Part shown: positions 1 to 9,056 of the stretch, piece after piece
Position numbering within the stretch: the first letter of the stretch is position 1
Layout of the letters: each line of letters begins with the position of its first letter
Assembly: GCF_000367945.1 (NCBI RefSeq)
Contig: NZ_KB849179.1
Span: 788,446-852,445, forward strand
Reading direction: 5' to 3'
Length of the DNA: 64,000 nt
Source: Acinetobacter proteolyticus
GTDB lineage: Bacteria; Pseudomonadota; Gammaproteobacteria; Pseudomonadales; Moraxellaceae
Notes under the pieces: generated by a model
What the model saw: the letters and a program-made list of their open reading frames with translations, nothing else
What the model was told of the DNA's origin: nothing
The model's database searches: none
Position numbers and translations under genes: made by a program

Positions 1-78
1 TATGCCTTGACCTTAAATACCTTAGGCGCTCAAAATATTGGCACATTTCGACATTATGATCATAAGGCATACAGAACG

Positions 79-1266
79 ATGAATCCAAGCGATGATTTAG
101 AATACCAACTAGAAACACTGGCAATTCGCACAGGGCATGATCGTACCTCTGAAGGTGAGCATAGTGAGCCAATCTTTCTGACCTCATCATTTGTGTGCGA
201 CAGTGCGGCTGATGCTGCTGCAAAATTCTCAGGGCAAATCGCTGGTAATACCTATTCACGTTATACCAATCCAACGGTACAAGCTTTTGAAAAACGTTTA
301 GCCGTATTGGATGGTGCAGAACGTGCAGTTGCGACCAGTTCTGGTATGGCAGCGGTACATGCAATGTGCATGGCCTATTTAAAAGCGGGCGACCATGTCA
401 TTTGTTCTCGTGCGGTATTTGGTTCAATCATCGCTTTATTTGAAAAATATGTCGCGAAATTTGCTGTTGAAGTGACTTTTGTCGATTTAGATGATCTTGA
501 AGGCTGGAAACAGGCGATTCGTCCAAACACACGTATCTTATTTATTGAAACGCCGTCGAATCCATTGGCACAAGTGGGTGATATGCAAGCCATTGCTGAT
601 ATCGCCCATGCCAATGGTGCTTTGTTTGCAGTGGATAACTGTTTCTGTACACCAGTATTACAACAACCGATTAAGTTTGGTGCCGATTTAGTGCTTTATT
701 CAGCAACCAAGTATATTGATGGGCAAGGTCGTGCGCTTGGTGGTGCAGTTGTTGGAAAACATGACCTACTCGAAGAAGTAAATGGTGTGATTCGTACTTT
801 GGGTAACTCGATGAGTCCATTCAATGCATGGATTTTCTTGAAAGGCTTGGAAACACTGAGCATTCGTATGAAAGCGCATTGTGAAAGTGCACAAAAACTT
901 GCGGAATGGCTGCATCAACATGAAAAAGTTGAAAAGGTGTACTACGCAGGTTTGGTCGATCATCCTGGACATGAGTTGGCGAAAAAACAACAAAAAGGTT
1001 TTGGTGGTGTTGTCTCTTTTGTGGTGAAAGGCCAGCGTGAAGGTGCTTGGACTGTGATCGATAACACCCGTTTCTTGTCGATTACCAGTAATCTTGGGGA
1101 TGTTAAGTCAACAATTACGCATCCAGCAACCACCTCGCATGGTAGAATGTCGGCCGAAGCTAAACAAGCTGCAGGAATTGAAGAAGGTTTGATTCGTGTG
1201 TCTGTTGGTTTAGAAGACATTGATGATATTATTCGCGACATATCACGCGGTTTAGATTTAATTTAA
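79..1266 (+). CDS. metZ: O-succinylhomoserine sulfhydrylase (MetZ)
   Basis: A PLP enzyme of the Cys/Met metabolism family that converts an activated homoserine ester plus sulfide to homocysteine in methionine synthesis. About 395 residues, the usual length. The PLP-lysine motif SATKYIDGQG is present, as are the SSGMAAVHA phosphate-binding stretch and the C-terminal SVGLEDIDDII signature. The frame is open upstream to a TTG at position 7, but the ATG at 79 gives the MNPSDDLEYQ start and follows an AAGG at 64-67, so I chose it. ybaB follows 12 bp later, so the two may be cotranscribed. The upstream neighbour lies outside the window. Confidence 0.9.
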   Translation: MNPSDDLEYQLETLAIRTGHDRTSEGEHSEPIFLTSSFVCDSAADAAAKFSGQIAGNTYSRYTNPTVQAFEKRLAVLDGAERAVATSSGMAAVHAMCMAYLKAGDHVICSRAVFGSIIALFEKYVAKFAVEVTFVDLDDLEGWKQAIRPNTRILFIETPSNPLAQVGDMQAIADIAHANGALFAVDNCFCTPVLQQPIKFGADLVLYSATKYIDGQGRALGGAVVGKHDLLEEVNGVIRTLGNSMSPFNAWIFLKGLETLSIRMKAHCESAQKLAEWLHQHEKVEKVYYAGLVDHPGHELAKKQQKGFGGVVSFVVKGQREGAWTVIDNTRFLSITSNLGDVKSTITHPATTSHGRMSAEAKQAAGIEEGLIRVSVGLEDIDDIIRDISRGLDLI

Positions 1267-1278
1267 CGAGAGAAACTT

Positions 1279-1608
1279 ATGAACATTAATATGCTCATGC
1301 AGCAAGCTCAGCGCATGCAAAAAGATATGGAATCAAATCTTAAAAAAGCCAAAGAAGAGCTTGCAAAAACTGAAGTTCATGCGGAAGCTGGCGGTGGTTT
1401 AGTGAAAGTAACCATGACTTGCCGTAATGTGGTTAAGCGTATCGAAATTAGTCCTGATTTATTACAAGACGAAGCAGATATGATTGAAGATTTGATTGCT
1501 GCAGCGATGAATGATGCCGCACGTCAAGCAGAAGCCATTTCTGAAGAGAAGTTAAAAGGTGCGAACACCGGTATGGGCTTGCCACCGGGTTTATCTGGTT
1601 TATTTTAA
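1279..1608 (+). CDS. ybaB: YbaB/EbfC family nucleoid-associated protein
   Basis: A 109-residue DNA-binding protein of the YbaB/EbfC family, known as dimeric nucleoid-associated factors. It starts with a Met/Gln-rich helix ([13 protein letters not shown]) and ends with the family tail [12 protein letters not shown]. The core has the usual [18 protein letters not shown] strand region. The ATG is preceded by GAGAGAAA. In many proteobacteria this gene sits directly before recR, as here, although a palindromic repeat now separates the two genes. Confidence 0.93.
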   Translation: MNINMLMQQAQRMQKDMESNLKKAKEELAKTEVHAEAGGGLVKVTMTCRNVVKRIEISPDLLQDEADMIEDLIAAAMNDAARQAEAISEEKLKGANTGMGLPPGLSGLF

Positions 1609-1609
1609 A

Positions 1610-1676
1610 TCCCTCCCAGCCTCCCTTTTTTAAAGGGAGGAGTACCCCTCTTTATTAAAGAGGGGTTAGGGGAGAT
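1610..1676. repeat. Intergenic double-hairpin palindromic repeat
   Basis: Two back-to-back near-perfect palindromes fill the ybaB-recR gap. The first has arms CCTCCCTTT (1620-1628) and AAAGGGAGG (1632-1640). The second has arms CCCCTCTTTA (1645-1654) and TAAAGAGGGG (1656-1665). Flanking TCCCTCCC and GGGGAGA sequences add partial outer symmetry. It resembles a REP or small palindromic element of the kind scattered between Acinetobacter genes; that comparison is from memory. It may also attenuate or stabilise the ybaB-recR message. Confidence 0.75.
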
Positions 1677-1691
1677 TATGAGAGTTGATTT

Positions 1692-2288
1692 GTGTTTAGT
1701 GAACGATTTGAACAATTAGTTCAAGCATTACGTATATTGCCAAGTGTTGGTCCAAAATCAGCACAGCGTATGGCATTACATTTGTTAATGAAAAACCGTG
1801 AAGGTGCATTTGCGCTTTCTCATGCTTTACATGAAGCATCTAGCCATATTCATGAGTGTCATATTTGTCATTCATTAACAGAAAATGAAATCTGTGATAT
1901 TTGTGCCTCAGTGGAGCGAGATGAACAATTGTTATGCGTGGTTGAATCACCAGCCGATGTGATGGCGATTGAACAAAGTGGCAGTTTTCGTGGAAAATAT
2001 CATGTGCTTGGTGGACATCTATCACCATTGGATGGTATCGGGCCAGAAGAGATTGGTATTCCTTATCTGATTCAACGTCTGAGTGCAGGACAGATTCAAG
2101 AGGTGATTTTAGCCACGAATGCTACGGTGGAAGGCCAAGCGACTGCACATTATTTGGTTGAAGCAACCAAACATTTACCGATTCACATGACCCGAATTGC
2201 ACAAGGTGTACCACAAGGTGGTGAACTGGAATATGTTGATAGTCATACTTTAAGCCAAGCCGTACACAACCGTATGCGAATGAAATAA
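1692..2288 (+). CDS. recR: Recombination mediator protein RecR
   Basis: RecR helps load RecA at gaps together with RecF and RecO. The 198-residue protein has the normal domain order: an N-terminal helix-hairpin-helix (LRILPSVGPKSAQRMALHLL), a four-cysteine zinc finger (CHICHSLTENEICDIC), then a Toprim domain with VVESPADVMAIE and LGGHLSPLDGIGPE. It starts with GTG at 1692; no in-frame ATG lies near it, and MFSERFEQLV matches the family N terminus. It is last in the metZ-ybaB-recR group and its 3' end is built into the following terminator. Confidence 0.95.
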   Translation: MFSERFEQLVQALRILPSVGPKSAQRMALHLLMKNREGAFALSHALHEASSHIHECHICHSLTENEICDICASVERDEQLLCVVESPADVMAIEQSGSFRGKYHVLGGHLSPLDGIGPEEIGIPYLIQRLSAGQIQEVILATNATVEGQATAHYLVEATKHLPIHMTRIAQGVPQGGELEYVDSHTLSQAVHNRMRMK

Positions 2289-2310
2289 TAGGCTTCATTC
2301 GCATTTTTTT
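2274..2310 (+). terminator. Rho-independent terminator of recR
   Basis: Arms ATGCGAATGAA (2274-2284) and TTCATTCGCAT (2294-2304) pair perfectly around a 9-nt loop and are followed by a T run to 2310. The 5' arm lies within the last recR codons. Confidence 0.85.
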
Positions 2311-2574
2311 ATATTTATATTAAATTCATGCTGTTAATTTAAACAAATAATTAAATTTTACATTTTGTCTAACATTATCGTAGATCTATTTATTGTGATT
2401 TGTGGCACTATTGACGGGCGAAAAGGATTTTCGTTTTTTGATGAATGGAAGAGGAGTAATTTCATGTCTTGTATATGGAATACCAATTAATTTTTTTGTA
2501 TTTTTCAGTTGAGCAATGACTGGCATTGGGCAGTTTTATTGCGCATGGTTCTTTATTATTTTACTTGAGCACAC
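2311..2574. other. AT-rich gap before rnd
   Basis: There is no convincing gene. A tiny frame at 2464-2490 (eight codons, MSCIWNTN) follows a good GAGGAG at 2451-2456, but nothing else supports translation. The stretch probably holds the rnd promoter and 5' UTR. Confidence 0.4.
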
Positions 2575-3717
2575 ATGTTTCAGTTTATCCAACAGCAACA
2601 AGATTTAGCTGTTCTCCTCAAGCAGATGGAACAGTGTTCTGTCTACGCCCTTGATACCGAGTTTATTAAGGTCGATACCTTATATCCTAAACTTGGTGTT
2701 TGCCAAATCAATTTGAATGGTCAGATTCTGTTGCTTGATGGCGCAGCATTAGATCTCAGCAATTTTTGGCCGAAGATTTTCGCGGCTCAACAAAATATTT
2801 TTCATGCCTGTGGTGAAGATATTGATCTGATCTATCATTATGCAGATCAAAAACCATTAAATAATGTATTCGATACGCAAGTTGCGTTGGCATTTCTCGG
2901 ACATGGCCTTCAAGTCAGTTATCAAAATGCACTGAAGACCTGTTTAAATATTGAGATTGAAAAAGATCAGACTCGTTCAGACTGGCTTGCTCGGCCATTG
3001 AGCCAAGAGCAGATGTGCTATGCAGCAAATGATGTGATCTATTTAAGTAAACTTGCAGATGCACTGAAAACAGATCTGAAAGCAAAAGGGCTGTATCAAT
3101 ACGTATTGGAAGATTGTCAAAATCTCACCAAAGAAATTGCGATGGAAACACCATTAGCGGAATTGTATACCGATATCGGTAATTATCGACATTCGCGCCG
3201 TGAGCTGATGCAGTTGCAACAACTTAGCATTTGGCGAGAACAGATTACCAAGGCACTGAATCAGCCACGTAGCTTTATTCTTAGAAACTCTACTATGATT
3301 GATTTGGTGGAAAAGAATCCGCGCAATAATTTTCAGTTGGCGCGCATTAAAGATATTCGTCCGCATATTGTACGCGAACATGGCAAGACTATTTTGGATT
3401 TACTCAAGTTCTTACCGCCAGAGGAAGAATGGCCATTACGTATGGCGAAACCAATCAAGAGTAATTCCAAAGAAGTTGCACCTAAAATTGATGCGTTGAT
3501 TGAAAGTGTGGTTTTACAAACTGGTATTCCGAAAGAAGTGTTATTGCGTAAGAAATGGATGAATGCGATCTATGAACATGTGGTATTCCATTTAGATGAG
3601 CAGTCCTTACCGAGTTATTTAATGGGTTGGCGCTTTGACATTCTGACACAGCCCCTGATTAGTCTATTAAGGGAAGACATTGAGTATCTAGCCACACAAA
3701 TGAAAGTTGCACGATAA
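2575..3717 (+). CDS. rnd: Ribonuclease D
   Basis: A 3'-to-5' exoribonuclease that trims tRNA and other stable RNA 3' ends. It has 380 residues with the DEDD exonuclease core: Exo I ALDTEFIKVDT, Exo II around HACGEDIDLIYHY, and Exo III CYAANDVIYL with the catalytic Tyr/Asp. Two C-terminal HRDC-like helical domains follow (about residues 205-370). ATG start at 2575. A YcgL-family gene lies downstream, an arrangement I recall from many gammaproteobacteria. A terminator separates the two here. Confidence 0.93.
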   Translation: MFQFIQQQQDLAVLLKQMEQCSVYALDTEFIKVDTLYPKLGVCQINLNGQILLLDGAALDLSNFWPKIFAAQQNIFHACGEDIDLIYHYADQKPLNNVFDTQVALAFLGHGLQVSYQNALKTCLNIEIEKDQTRSDWLARPLSQEQMCYAANDVIYLSKLADALKTDLKAKGLYQYVLEDCQNLTKEIAMETPLAELYTDIGNYRHSRRELMQLQQLSIWREQITKALNQPRSFILRNSTMIDLVEKNPRNNFQLARIKDIRPHIVREHGKTILDLLKFLPPEEEWPLRMAKPIKSNSKEVAPKIDALIESVVLQTGIPKEVLLRKKWMNAIYEHVVFHLDEQSLPSYLMGWRFDILTQPLISLLREDIEYLATQMKVAR

Positions 3718-3726
3718 ATATAAAAG

Positions 3727-3752
3727 AGTGAATCAATGATTCGCTTTTTTTT
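3727..3752 (+). terminator. Terminator after rnd
   Basis: AGTGAATCA (3727-3735) pairs with TGATTCGCT (3737-3745), with one G-U pair, followed by eight T (3745-3752). The loop is tight, so the inner pairs probably stay open. Confidence 0.7.
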
Positions 3753-3894
3753 ATTTTGATGAGTTGTTTTACCTTTTCGTTTTGTGCTTATTGTTTGAAG
3801 ACCGCAAAACACGACTCCAGCGTTAACAATCGTTAATGTATCCATTTTTATTTTCATGTATGCTGTCTTTGATTGTTAATAGATGTGAGTCAAC

Positions 3895-4200
3895 ATGCAC
3901 TGCGATATTTATAGATCGAGCAAAAAAGATGAAATGTATATGTATATTGCTCGTCCAAATTATCCTGATGACAAGGAACAAGAAAACCCATTTGAAGGTG
4001 TTCCAGAAACCGTTTTACAAGCATTTGGCAAAGCCACTTTTGTCATGCATTTAGAACTTCATAATGAGCGTAAACTTGCACGTGCTAACGTTTTACATGT
4101 GTTAGATTCATTAAATACCAAAGGCTTTTTTATTCAGATGCCACCAGAAGGATTAATTAATCCGAATGCGGTAGAACCAGAGGGCTTACGTGGTGCTTGA
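3895..4200 (+). CDS. YcgL domain-containing protein
   Basis: A 101-residue protein matching the YcgL family, whose function is not established. Family landmarks visible are the N-terminal [18 protein letters not shown], the central [19 protein letters not shown] and the [10 protein letters not shown] tail. It sits downstream of rnd, the typical position. The GTG of the next gene lies inside its 3' end (11-bp overlap), which implies translational coupling with the small membrane protein. Confidence 0.88.
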   Translation: MHCDIYRSSKKDEMYMYIARPNYPDDKEQENPFEGVPETVLQAFGKATFVMHLELHNERKLARANVLHVLDSLNTKGFFIQMPPEGLINPNAVEPEGLRGA

Positions 4201-4579
4201 GACTTTAACAGCGATATGGTCTAACATTCTTTCGGTTCTGGATCAATTCCCAGAAGAAAATGTTGCGATCATTGTTTATGTTACAGGGACGCTCATTGCA
4301 TTGTGGTGCTGGTATCGTTTGATGTCACGCTTACCCAATCCAATTGGTGGCATCCTCTGGATTGTCGCTTTTGCCGTTCTTGCAACGCCAACAATTTCAG
4401 AAGGTCCCAACTCAGCCTTAGCACCAGCCATTTTTGGTTTGCTTTTTGGTGTCCTCACCAAAGAACATGGCTTAGTCTGGTCTAACTTATCATTGATTTT
4501 ATTTGTCATTGGTACGGGGTTACTGATCGGCTTCTGCTGGTCAAAATACACTGCAAATAAAACTGCACGTTCAGTTTAG
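4190..4579 (+). CDS. Small three-helix inner-membrane protein, unknown function
   Basis: A 129-residue protein I do not recognise as a named family. Three hydrophobic segments are visible: about residues 26-42 ([17 protein letters not shown]), 53-66 ([14 protein letters not shown]) and 99-115 ([17 protein letters not shown]). Loops carry PNPIGG and [13 protein letters not shown] start inside the YcgL gene. Thirty-five bases separate it from the MoxR-type ATPase, so it may belong to the same transcript. An inner-membrane location is inferred from hydrophobicity only. Confidence 0.7.
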   Translation: MVLETLTAIWSNILSVLDQFPEENVAIIVYVTGTLIALWCWYRLMSRLPNPIGGILWIVAFAVLATPTISEGPNSALAPAIFGLLFGVLTKEHGLVWSNLSLILFVIGTGLLIGFCWSKYTANKTARSV

Positions 4580-4614
4580 ATACAACGTTAAATATAGAAA
4601 AATAAGGTTTTAAA

Positions 4615-5466
4615 ATGTCTGCTGATACACAACACTTCACTGGTACAGATCAATATATTGCAACTGATAGCTTAAAGCTTGCAGTGAAAGCTGCCCGCGC
4701 TTTGCAGAAACCATTATTGGTGAAAGGTGAGCCTGGTACAGGTAAAACATTGCTTGCAGAGCAAGTGGCTGAAAGTTTGGGTTTAAAGCTGATTACTTGG
4801 CATATCAAGTCAACCACCAAAGCCCAGCAAGGTCTGTATGAATATGATGCTGTATCACGTTTGCGTGATAGCCAGTTAGGTGATGATCGTGTCTACGACA
4901 TTAAAAACTATATTAAACCCGGTAAATTGTGGGAAGCATTTACCAGCGAAGAGCGTTGTGTATTGTTGATTGATGAAATCGACAAGGCAGATATTGAATT
5001 CCCAAATGACTTATTGCATGAACTCGACAAAATGTCGTTCTATGTTTATGAGACAGGTGAGACCATTACCGCAACACAACGCCCAATCGTGATCATTACT
5101 TCGAATAATGAGAAGGAACTGCCAGATGCGTTCTTGCGTCGCTGTTTCTTCCATTATATCGAATTCCCAGATGATGCAACCATGCGTGACATCATTGCGG
5201 TCCATTTCCCGAATATTTCAAATACATTGGTGAGCGAAGCCTTACAGGTGTTCTTTAAATTACGTGAAGTTCCGAATTTAAAGAAACCACCTTCAACATC
5301 AGAACTCATTGACTGGTTAAGCCTGTTGATGGCAGATGATATGCCAGAAGAGGTGTTGCGTAATCACGATAAATCCAAAGCGATTCCACCATTGTATGGT
5401 GCTTTGATTAAGAATGAACAAGATGTGCAATTGCTTGAACGTTTAGCCTTTATGTCACGCCGCTAA
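4615..5466 (+). CDS. MoxR-type AAA+ ATPase
   Basis: A 283-residue AAA+ ATPase of the MoxR group, chaperone-like ATPases that usually act with a von Willebrand A partner to insert cofactors or remodel proteins. Walker A is GEPGTGKT (about residues 39-46), Walker B is CVLLIDEIDKAD, sensor 1 is VIITSNNEKELPDA, and the arginine-finger region is FLRRCFFHYIEFP. ATG start after AAGG. Its partner gene follows 12 bp later. The client is unknown; nothing nearby (no CO dehydrogenase or methanol dehydrogenase) identifies it. Confidence 0.9.
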   Translation: MSADTQHFTGTDQYIATDSLKLAVKAARALQKPLLVKGEPGTGKTLLAEQVAESLGLKLITWHIKSTTKAQQGLYEYDAVSRLRDSQLGDDRVYDIKNYIKPGKLWEAFTSEERCVLLIDEIDKADIEFPNDLLHELDKMSFYVYETGETITATQRPIVIITSNNEKELPDAFLRRCFFHYIEFPDDATMRDIIAVHFPNISNTLVSEALQVFFKLREVPNLKKPPSTSELIDWLSLLMADDMPEEVLRNHDKSKAIPPLYGALIKNEQDVQLLERLAFMSRR

Positions 5467-5478
5467 GAGTGTTTAAAA

Positions 5479-6666
5479 ATGTTTGTGCGACTGTTTTACA
5501 CCTTACGCAAATATGGCGTACCTGTAACAACACGTGAGCTCATTGATCTTAATCAGGCGGTAGCTTCAGGTCTTGTGTTTGCAGATCAGGAACAGTTCTA
5601 TCAGTTGGCTAAAACTGTTTTAGTCAAAGATGAGCGTTTTTTTGATAAATTTGATCGTGCCATGAAAGATTATTTTGATGGTATTGAAACTTTTGATTTA
5701 GATGAGCTGCTGAAACAAGTTCACAAGTTACCTAAAGACTGGTTTGATCTTGAACTACTCGAGAAGCATCTTACACCTGAGCAACGTGCAGAATTGCAAA
5801 AAGCAGGTTCTCTGGAAGAACTGATGAAAATGCTGGAAGAACGCTTACGTGAACAGCATAAAAAACATCAGGGTGGCAATCGTATGATTGGTACCGGGGG
5901 GACTTCACCTTTCGGTGCATTTGGTGATCATCCTGAAGGTGTTCGTATTGGTGGGCCAGGGCGTAAACGTTCGGCGGTCAAAGTCTGGGAACAACGTAAA
6001 TACCAAAATCTGGATGATGATCAGGTTTTGGGAACCCGTCAAATGCAAATTGCTTTACGTCGCTTGCGTAAATTTGCACGTCAAGGTGCGGCTGAAGAGC
6101 TCGATGTCGATGGCACCATTCGTGAGACAGCAAAACAAGGCATTTTGGATGTGCAACTGGTTCCAGAGCGTCGTAACCGCATTAAAGTGTTAATGCTGTT
6201 TGATGTTGGTGGTTCGATGGATGCCTATATCGCTGAGTGTGAAAAACTGTTCAGTGCGGCCAAATCTGAGTTTAAAACCCTCGAATATTTTTATTTCCAC
6301 AACTGCCTATATGACCATGTGTGGAAGGACAACCATCGCCGTAGTTCAACCCGTATGAATACATGGGATCTGTTCCATACTTATGGACGTGATTATCGGG
6401 TTATCGTGGTCGGTGATGCCAGTATGGCGCCGTATGAATTAAAATCTGCGGGTGGTTCAGTTGAATATATGAATGAAGAGTCGGGCGAAGTGTGGCTTAG
6501 ACGGTTACGTCAGCATTTTGACAAAACCGCTTGGTTGAACCCTGAAATGGAAGGTTACTGGCATTACACCCAGACCATTAACTGGATTAAAGAAATTTTT
6601 GAGAATCATATGTTTCCAATGACCTTGAAGGGGCTTGAGGACATGACACGCTATCTATCGCGTTAA
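5479..6666 (+). CDS. CoxE-like VWA domain protein, partner of the MoxR ATPase
   Basis: A 395-residue protein with a C-terminal von Willebrand factor A domain of the CoxE group (COG3552-like). The metal-site motif is DVGGSMD (about residues 247-253), a D-x-G-x-S form of the MIDAS. The middle has the glycine-rich stretch GTGGTSPFGAFGDHPEG and a basic linker. The N terminus (RLFYTLRKYGVPVTTRELIDL) is typical of the family. It is tightly linked to the MoxR gene, so the pair probably works as one ATPase/adaptor unit. The substrate cannot be told from the sequence. Confidence 0.87.
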   Translation: MFVRLFYTLRKYGVPVTTRELIDLNQAVASGLVFADQEQFYQLAKTVLVKDERFFDKFDRAMKDYFDGIETFDLDELLKQVHKLPKDWFDLELLEKHLTPEQRAELQKAGSLEELMKMLEERLREQHKKHQGGNRMIGTGGTSPFGAFGDHPEGVRIGGPGRKRSAVKVWEQRKYQNLDDDQVLGTRQMQIALRRLRKFARQGAAEELDVDGTIRETAKQGILDVQLVPERRNRIKVLMLFDVGGSMDAYIAECEKLFSAAKSEFKTLEYFYFHNCLYDHVWKDNHRRSSTRMNTWDLFHTYGRDYRVIVVGDASMAPYELKSAGGSVEYMNEESGEVWLRRLRQHFDKTAWLNPEMEGYWHYTQTINWIKEIFENHMFPMTLKGLEDMTRYLSR

Positions 6667-6702
6667 AACTTTATATAAGACTTTATAAGAACAGGAAAAG
6701 AC

Positions 6703-7908
6703 ATGGAACATCAAATTAATGGCGTTGCTTTGCCCAATGAAGCAGGTTTCTTTGGCAACTTTGGTGGTCAGTTTATTCCACCGCATTTAAAAGAAGCCAT
6801 GGATGAAATTAACACGGCGTATGAGGAGATTCGTCATACCGCTGAGTTTCAGGATGAGCTGAATGACTTATTCAAAAACTATGTTGGCCGTCCAAGTCCA
6901 TTGTTCCATGCCAAGCGTTTGTCTGATCAATTGGGCGGTGCACAGATTTATCTGAAACGTGAAGATCTAAACCATACGGGTGCGCATAAGATTAACCATT
7001 GTTTGGGTGAAGCGTTGCTTGCCAAATATATGGGCAAGAGCAAAGTTATCGCTGAAACAGGTGCAGGGCAACACGGCGTGGCTTTGGCAACGGCTTGTGC
7101 ATTGGTGGGTATTCCATGTGAAATTCATATGGGTCAAGTCGATATCGAAAAAGAACATCCGAATGTCGTGAAGATGAAAATCTTGGGTGCGAAGCTGGTT
7201 GCTGTGACCCAAGGGACAGCGACCTTAAAAGATGCGGTAGATAGTGCTTTTGAGGAATATTTAAAAGATCCTAAAAACTATATCTATGCCATTGGTTCGG
7301 TCGTTGGTCCACATCCATTCCCCAAAATGGTCCGTGATTTTCAATCGATTATTGGTAATGAAATCAAAACCCAGTCTAATGACCGTTTTGGTCAGAATCC
7401 AGATTATGTGGTTGCCTGTGTTGGTGGTGGTTCTAATGCGATTGGCGCATTCACTGCATTTTTAAATACGCCTGAAGTTCAATTAGTCGGTGTAGAACCT
7501 GCGGGCCATGGTCTGGATACTGACAAACACTCAGCCACTTTGACCTTGGGTAAGCCGGGGCAGATTCATGGTATGGCGTGCTATGTACTGGAAGATGACA
7601 ACGGCGAACCATTGCCAGTACATTCGATTGCATCAGGCTTGGATTATCCAGGTGTCGGGCCACAACATAGTTTCCTGAAAGAGCTTGGCCGTGTGCAATA
7701 CGAAACAGCGACGGATCAGGAATGTTTGGATGCCTTTATGACGCTTTCACGTGTTGAAGGTATTGTTCCAGCCTTGGAAAGTTCGCATGCGGTGGCTTGG
7801 GCTTTACGTGAAGCGCCTAAGTTGGATAAGCACATTAATATCGTGGTCAATCTTTCTGGACGTGGCGATAAAGACTCAGATTATGTGGCAGAAAAGCTAG
7901 GCTTATAA
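6703..7908 (+). CDS. trpB: Tryptophan synthase beta chain, stand-alone TrpB
   Basis: A PLP enzyme of fold type II joining indole and serine to tryptophan. The 401 residues carry the PLP-lysine region [10 protein letters not shown], the catalytic Glu in [11 protein letters not shown], the phosphate-binding GGGSNAIG and the [13 protein letters not shown] segment. Neither trpA nor trpF is beside it; it follows the moxR/coxE pair by 36 bp and ends at its own terminator. The N terminus ([17 protein letters not shown]) differs from the TrpB I recall for the trpFB locus of this genus, so this could be a second, trpA-independent copy. Confidence 0.85.
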   Translation: MEHQINGVALPNEAGFFGNFGGQFIPPHLKEAMDEINTAYEEIRHTAEFQDELNDLFKNYVGRPSPLFHAKRLSDQLGGAQIYLKREDLNHTGAHKINHCLGEALLAKYMGKSKVIAETGAGQHGVALATACALVGIPCEIHMGQVDIEKEHPNVVKMKILGAKLVAVTQGTATLKDAVDSAFEEYLKDPKNYIYAIGSVVGPHPFPKMVRDFQSIIGNEIKTQSNDRFGQNPDYVVACVGGGSNAIGAFTAFLNTPEVQLVGVEPAGHGLDTDKHSATLTLGKPGQIHGMACYVLEDDNGEPLPVHSIASGLDYPGVGPQHSFLKELGRVQYETATDQECLDAFMTLSRVEGIVPALESSHAVAWALREAPKLDKHINIVVNLSGRGDKDSDYVAEKLGL

Positions 7909-7937
7909 GTTCTGACTGAATATCTCATTGTGAATAG

Positions 7938-7966
7938 ACTGCTTCTTGTAGAGAGGCGGTTTTTTT
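7938..7966 (+). terminator. Terminator after trpB
   Basis: ACTGCTTCT (7938-7946) pairs with AGAGGCGGT (7952-7960), including two G-U pairs, followed by a run of seven T. Confidence 0.75.
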
Positions 7967-8034
7967 ATTGTTAAATCAACCTTAATCCCGTTAGAATAAA
8001 GCGTTTTGCAATTAGCACTTTTGGAGACGCCTAA

Positions 8035-9045
8035 GTGGAGCGACCTACAATCAGCCCTGAACATTTACAAGAAGCGGCTGAAAACCTAGTAACCATTCGA
8101 GATTTTGTTCGTTTTGGGGTAACCGCACTACGTCAATATGACGCGCACTTAGGTCAAGGTACTCAAGATTATTTTGCAGAGAGTTCTGCATTGGTACTAC
8201 AAACGCTTTCGCTGGAATGGAAAGCGGATGCTGAAATTCTGGATGCCAAAATTTTACCAAGCGAAAAAGCAGAATTTCTCAGCTTGTTAGAACGTCGTAT
8301 CAATGATCGTATTCCAACGTCATATTTATTGAACTTGGCCTATTTCTTCAATAAGCCATTCTATGTAGATGAGCGTGTCTTGATTCCGCGTTCACCGATT
8401 GCTGAGTTGATTGAACAACGTTTTGCACCGTACTGCCTAGATGAAAATGGCCGTATGTTGGAAGCATTAAACAACTTGCCTGAAAATAACAATCCAAAAA
8501 CACCACAACGTATCTTGGATATGTGTACGGGTTCAGGTTGTATTGCGATTGCGTTAGCTTATGCTTTTCCAGATTCAGAAGTTGATGCGACTGATATTTC
8601 AAAAGAAGCATTGGAAGTGGCTTCAATTAACACTGAGCACCACGACAAACAGTATCAAGTGGCTTTACTTGAATCTGACTTGTTCTCAAAAATTCCTGCT
8701 GAAAACCAATATGACCTGATCGTCAGTAATCCACCGTATGTGGATGCAGAAGATATGGCGGATTTACCAGAAGAATTCTTACATGAGCCTGAGCTTGCAC
8801 TGGCTGCAGGTCAAGATGGCTTAGATTTAGTCCGTAAAATGTTAGCCCAAGCAGCTGATTATTTAACGGAAGATGGTCTGATTGTGATTGAAGTGGGGAA
8901 TTCTGAATGGGCAATGCGTCAGAACTTCAATACAGTTGACTTCCATTGGCTCACTTTCCAAAAAGGCGGTACTGGTATTTTTGCTTTAACTGCTGAACAA
9001 TGCCGCCGTTATAAAGAAGTCTTTCAGCAATCAGTTCAAAATTAA
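8035..9045 (+). CDS. prmB: Ribosomal protein L3 N5-glutamine methyltransferase (PrmB)
   Basis: A SAM-dependent methyltransferase that modifies a glutamine of ribosomal protein L3. It has 336 residues, with an N-terminal helical substrate-binding domain and a Rossmann domain showing motif I (ILDMCTGSGCIAIALA) and the Gln-methyltransferase signature NPPY within VSNPPYVDAEDM. HemK/PrmC paralogues share the NPPY motif, but the N-terminal LERRINDRIPTSYLLN and VDERVLIPRSPIAELI segments are PrmB-like. GTG start at 8035 after GGAG. aroC begins 11 bp downstream, an arrangement I recall from other gammaproteobacteria. Confidence 0.9.
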   Translation: MERPTISPEHLQEAAENLVTIRDFVRFGVTALRQYDAHLGQGTQDYFAESSALVLQTLSLEWKADAEILDAKILPSEKAEFLSLLERRINDRIPTSYLLNLAYFFNKPFYVDERVLIPRSPIAELIEQRFAPYCLDENGRMLEALNNLPENNNPKTPQRILDMCTGSGCIAIALAYAFPDSEVDATDISKEALEVASINTEHHDKQYQVALLESDLFSKIPAENQYDLIVSNPPYVDAEDMADLPEEFLHEPELALAAGQDGLDLVRKMLAQAADYLTEDGLIVIEVGNSEWAMRQNFNTVDFHWLTFQKGGTGIFALTAEQCRRYKEVFQQSVQN

Positions 9046-9056
9046 GGGGTTAAAGC

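Noticed and set aside
2464..2490. Eight-codon leader frame with a strong GAGGAG before rnd
   Set aside because: Too short to distinguish from chance and lacks an attenuator hairpin; kept only as a note on the gap.
3836..4054. Plus-strand frame overlapping the YcgL gene
   Set aside because: It is in another frame of a well-recognised gene and has no family features.
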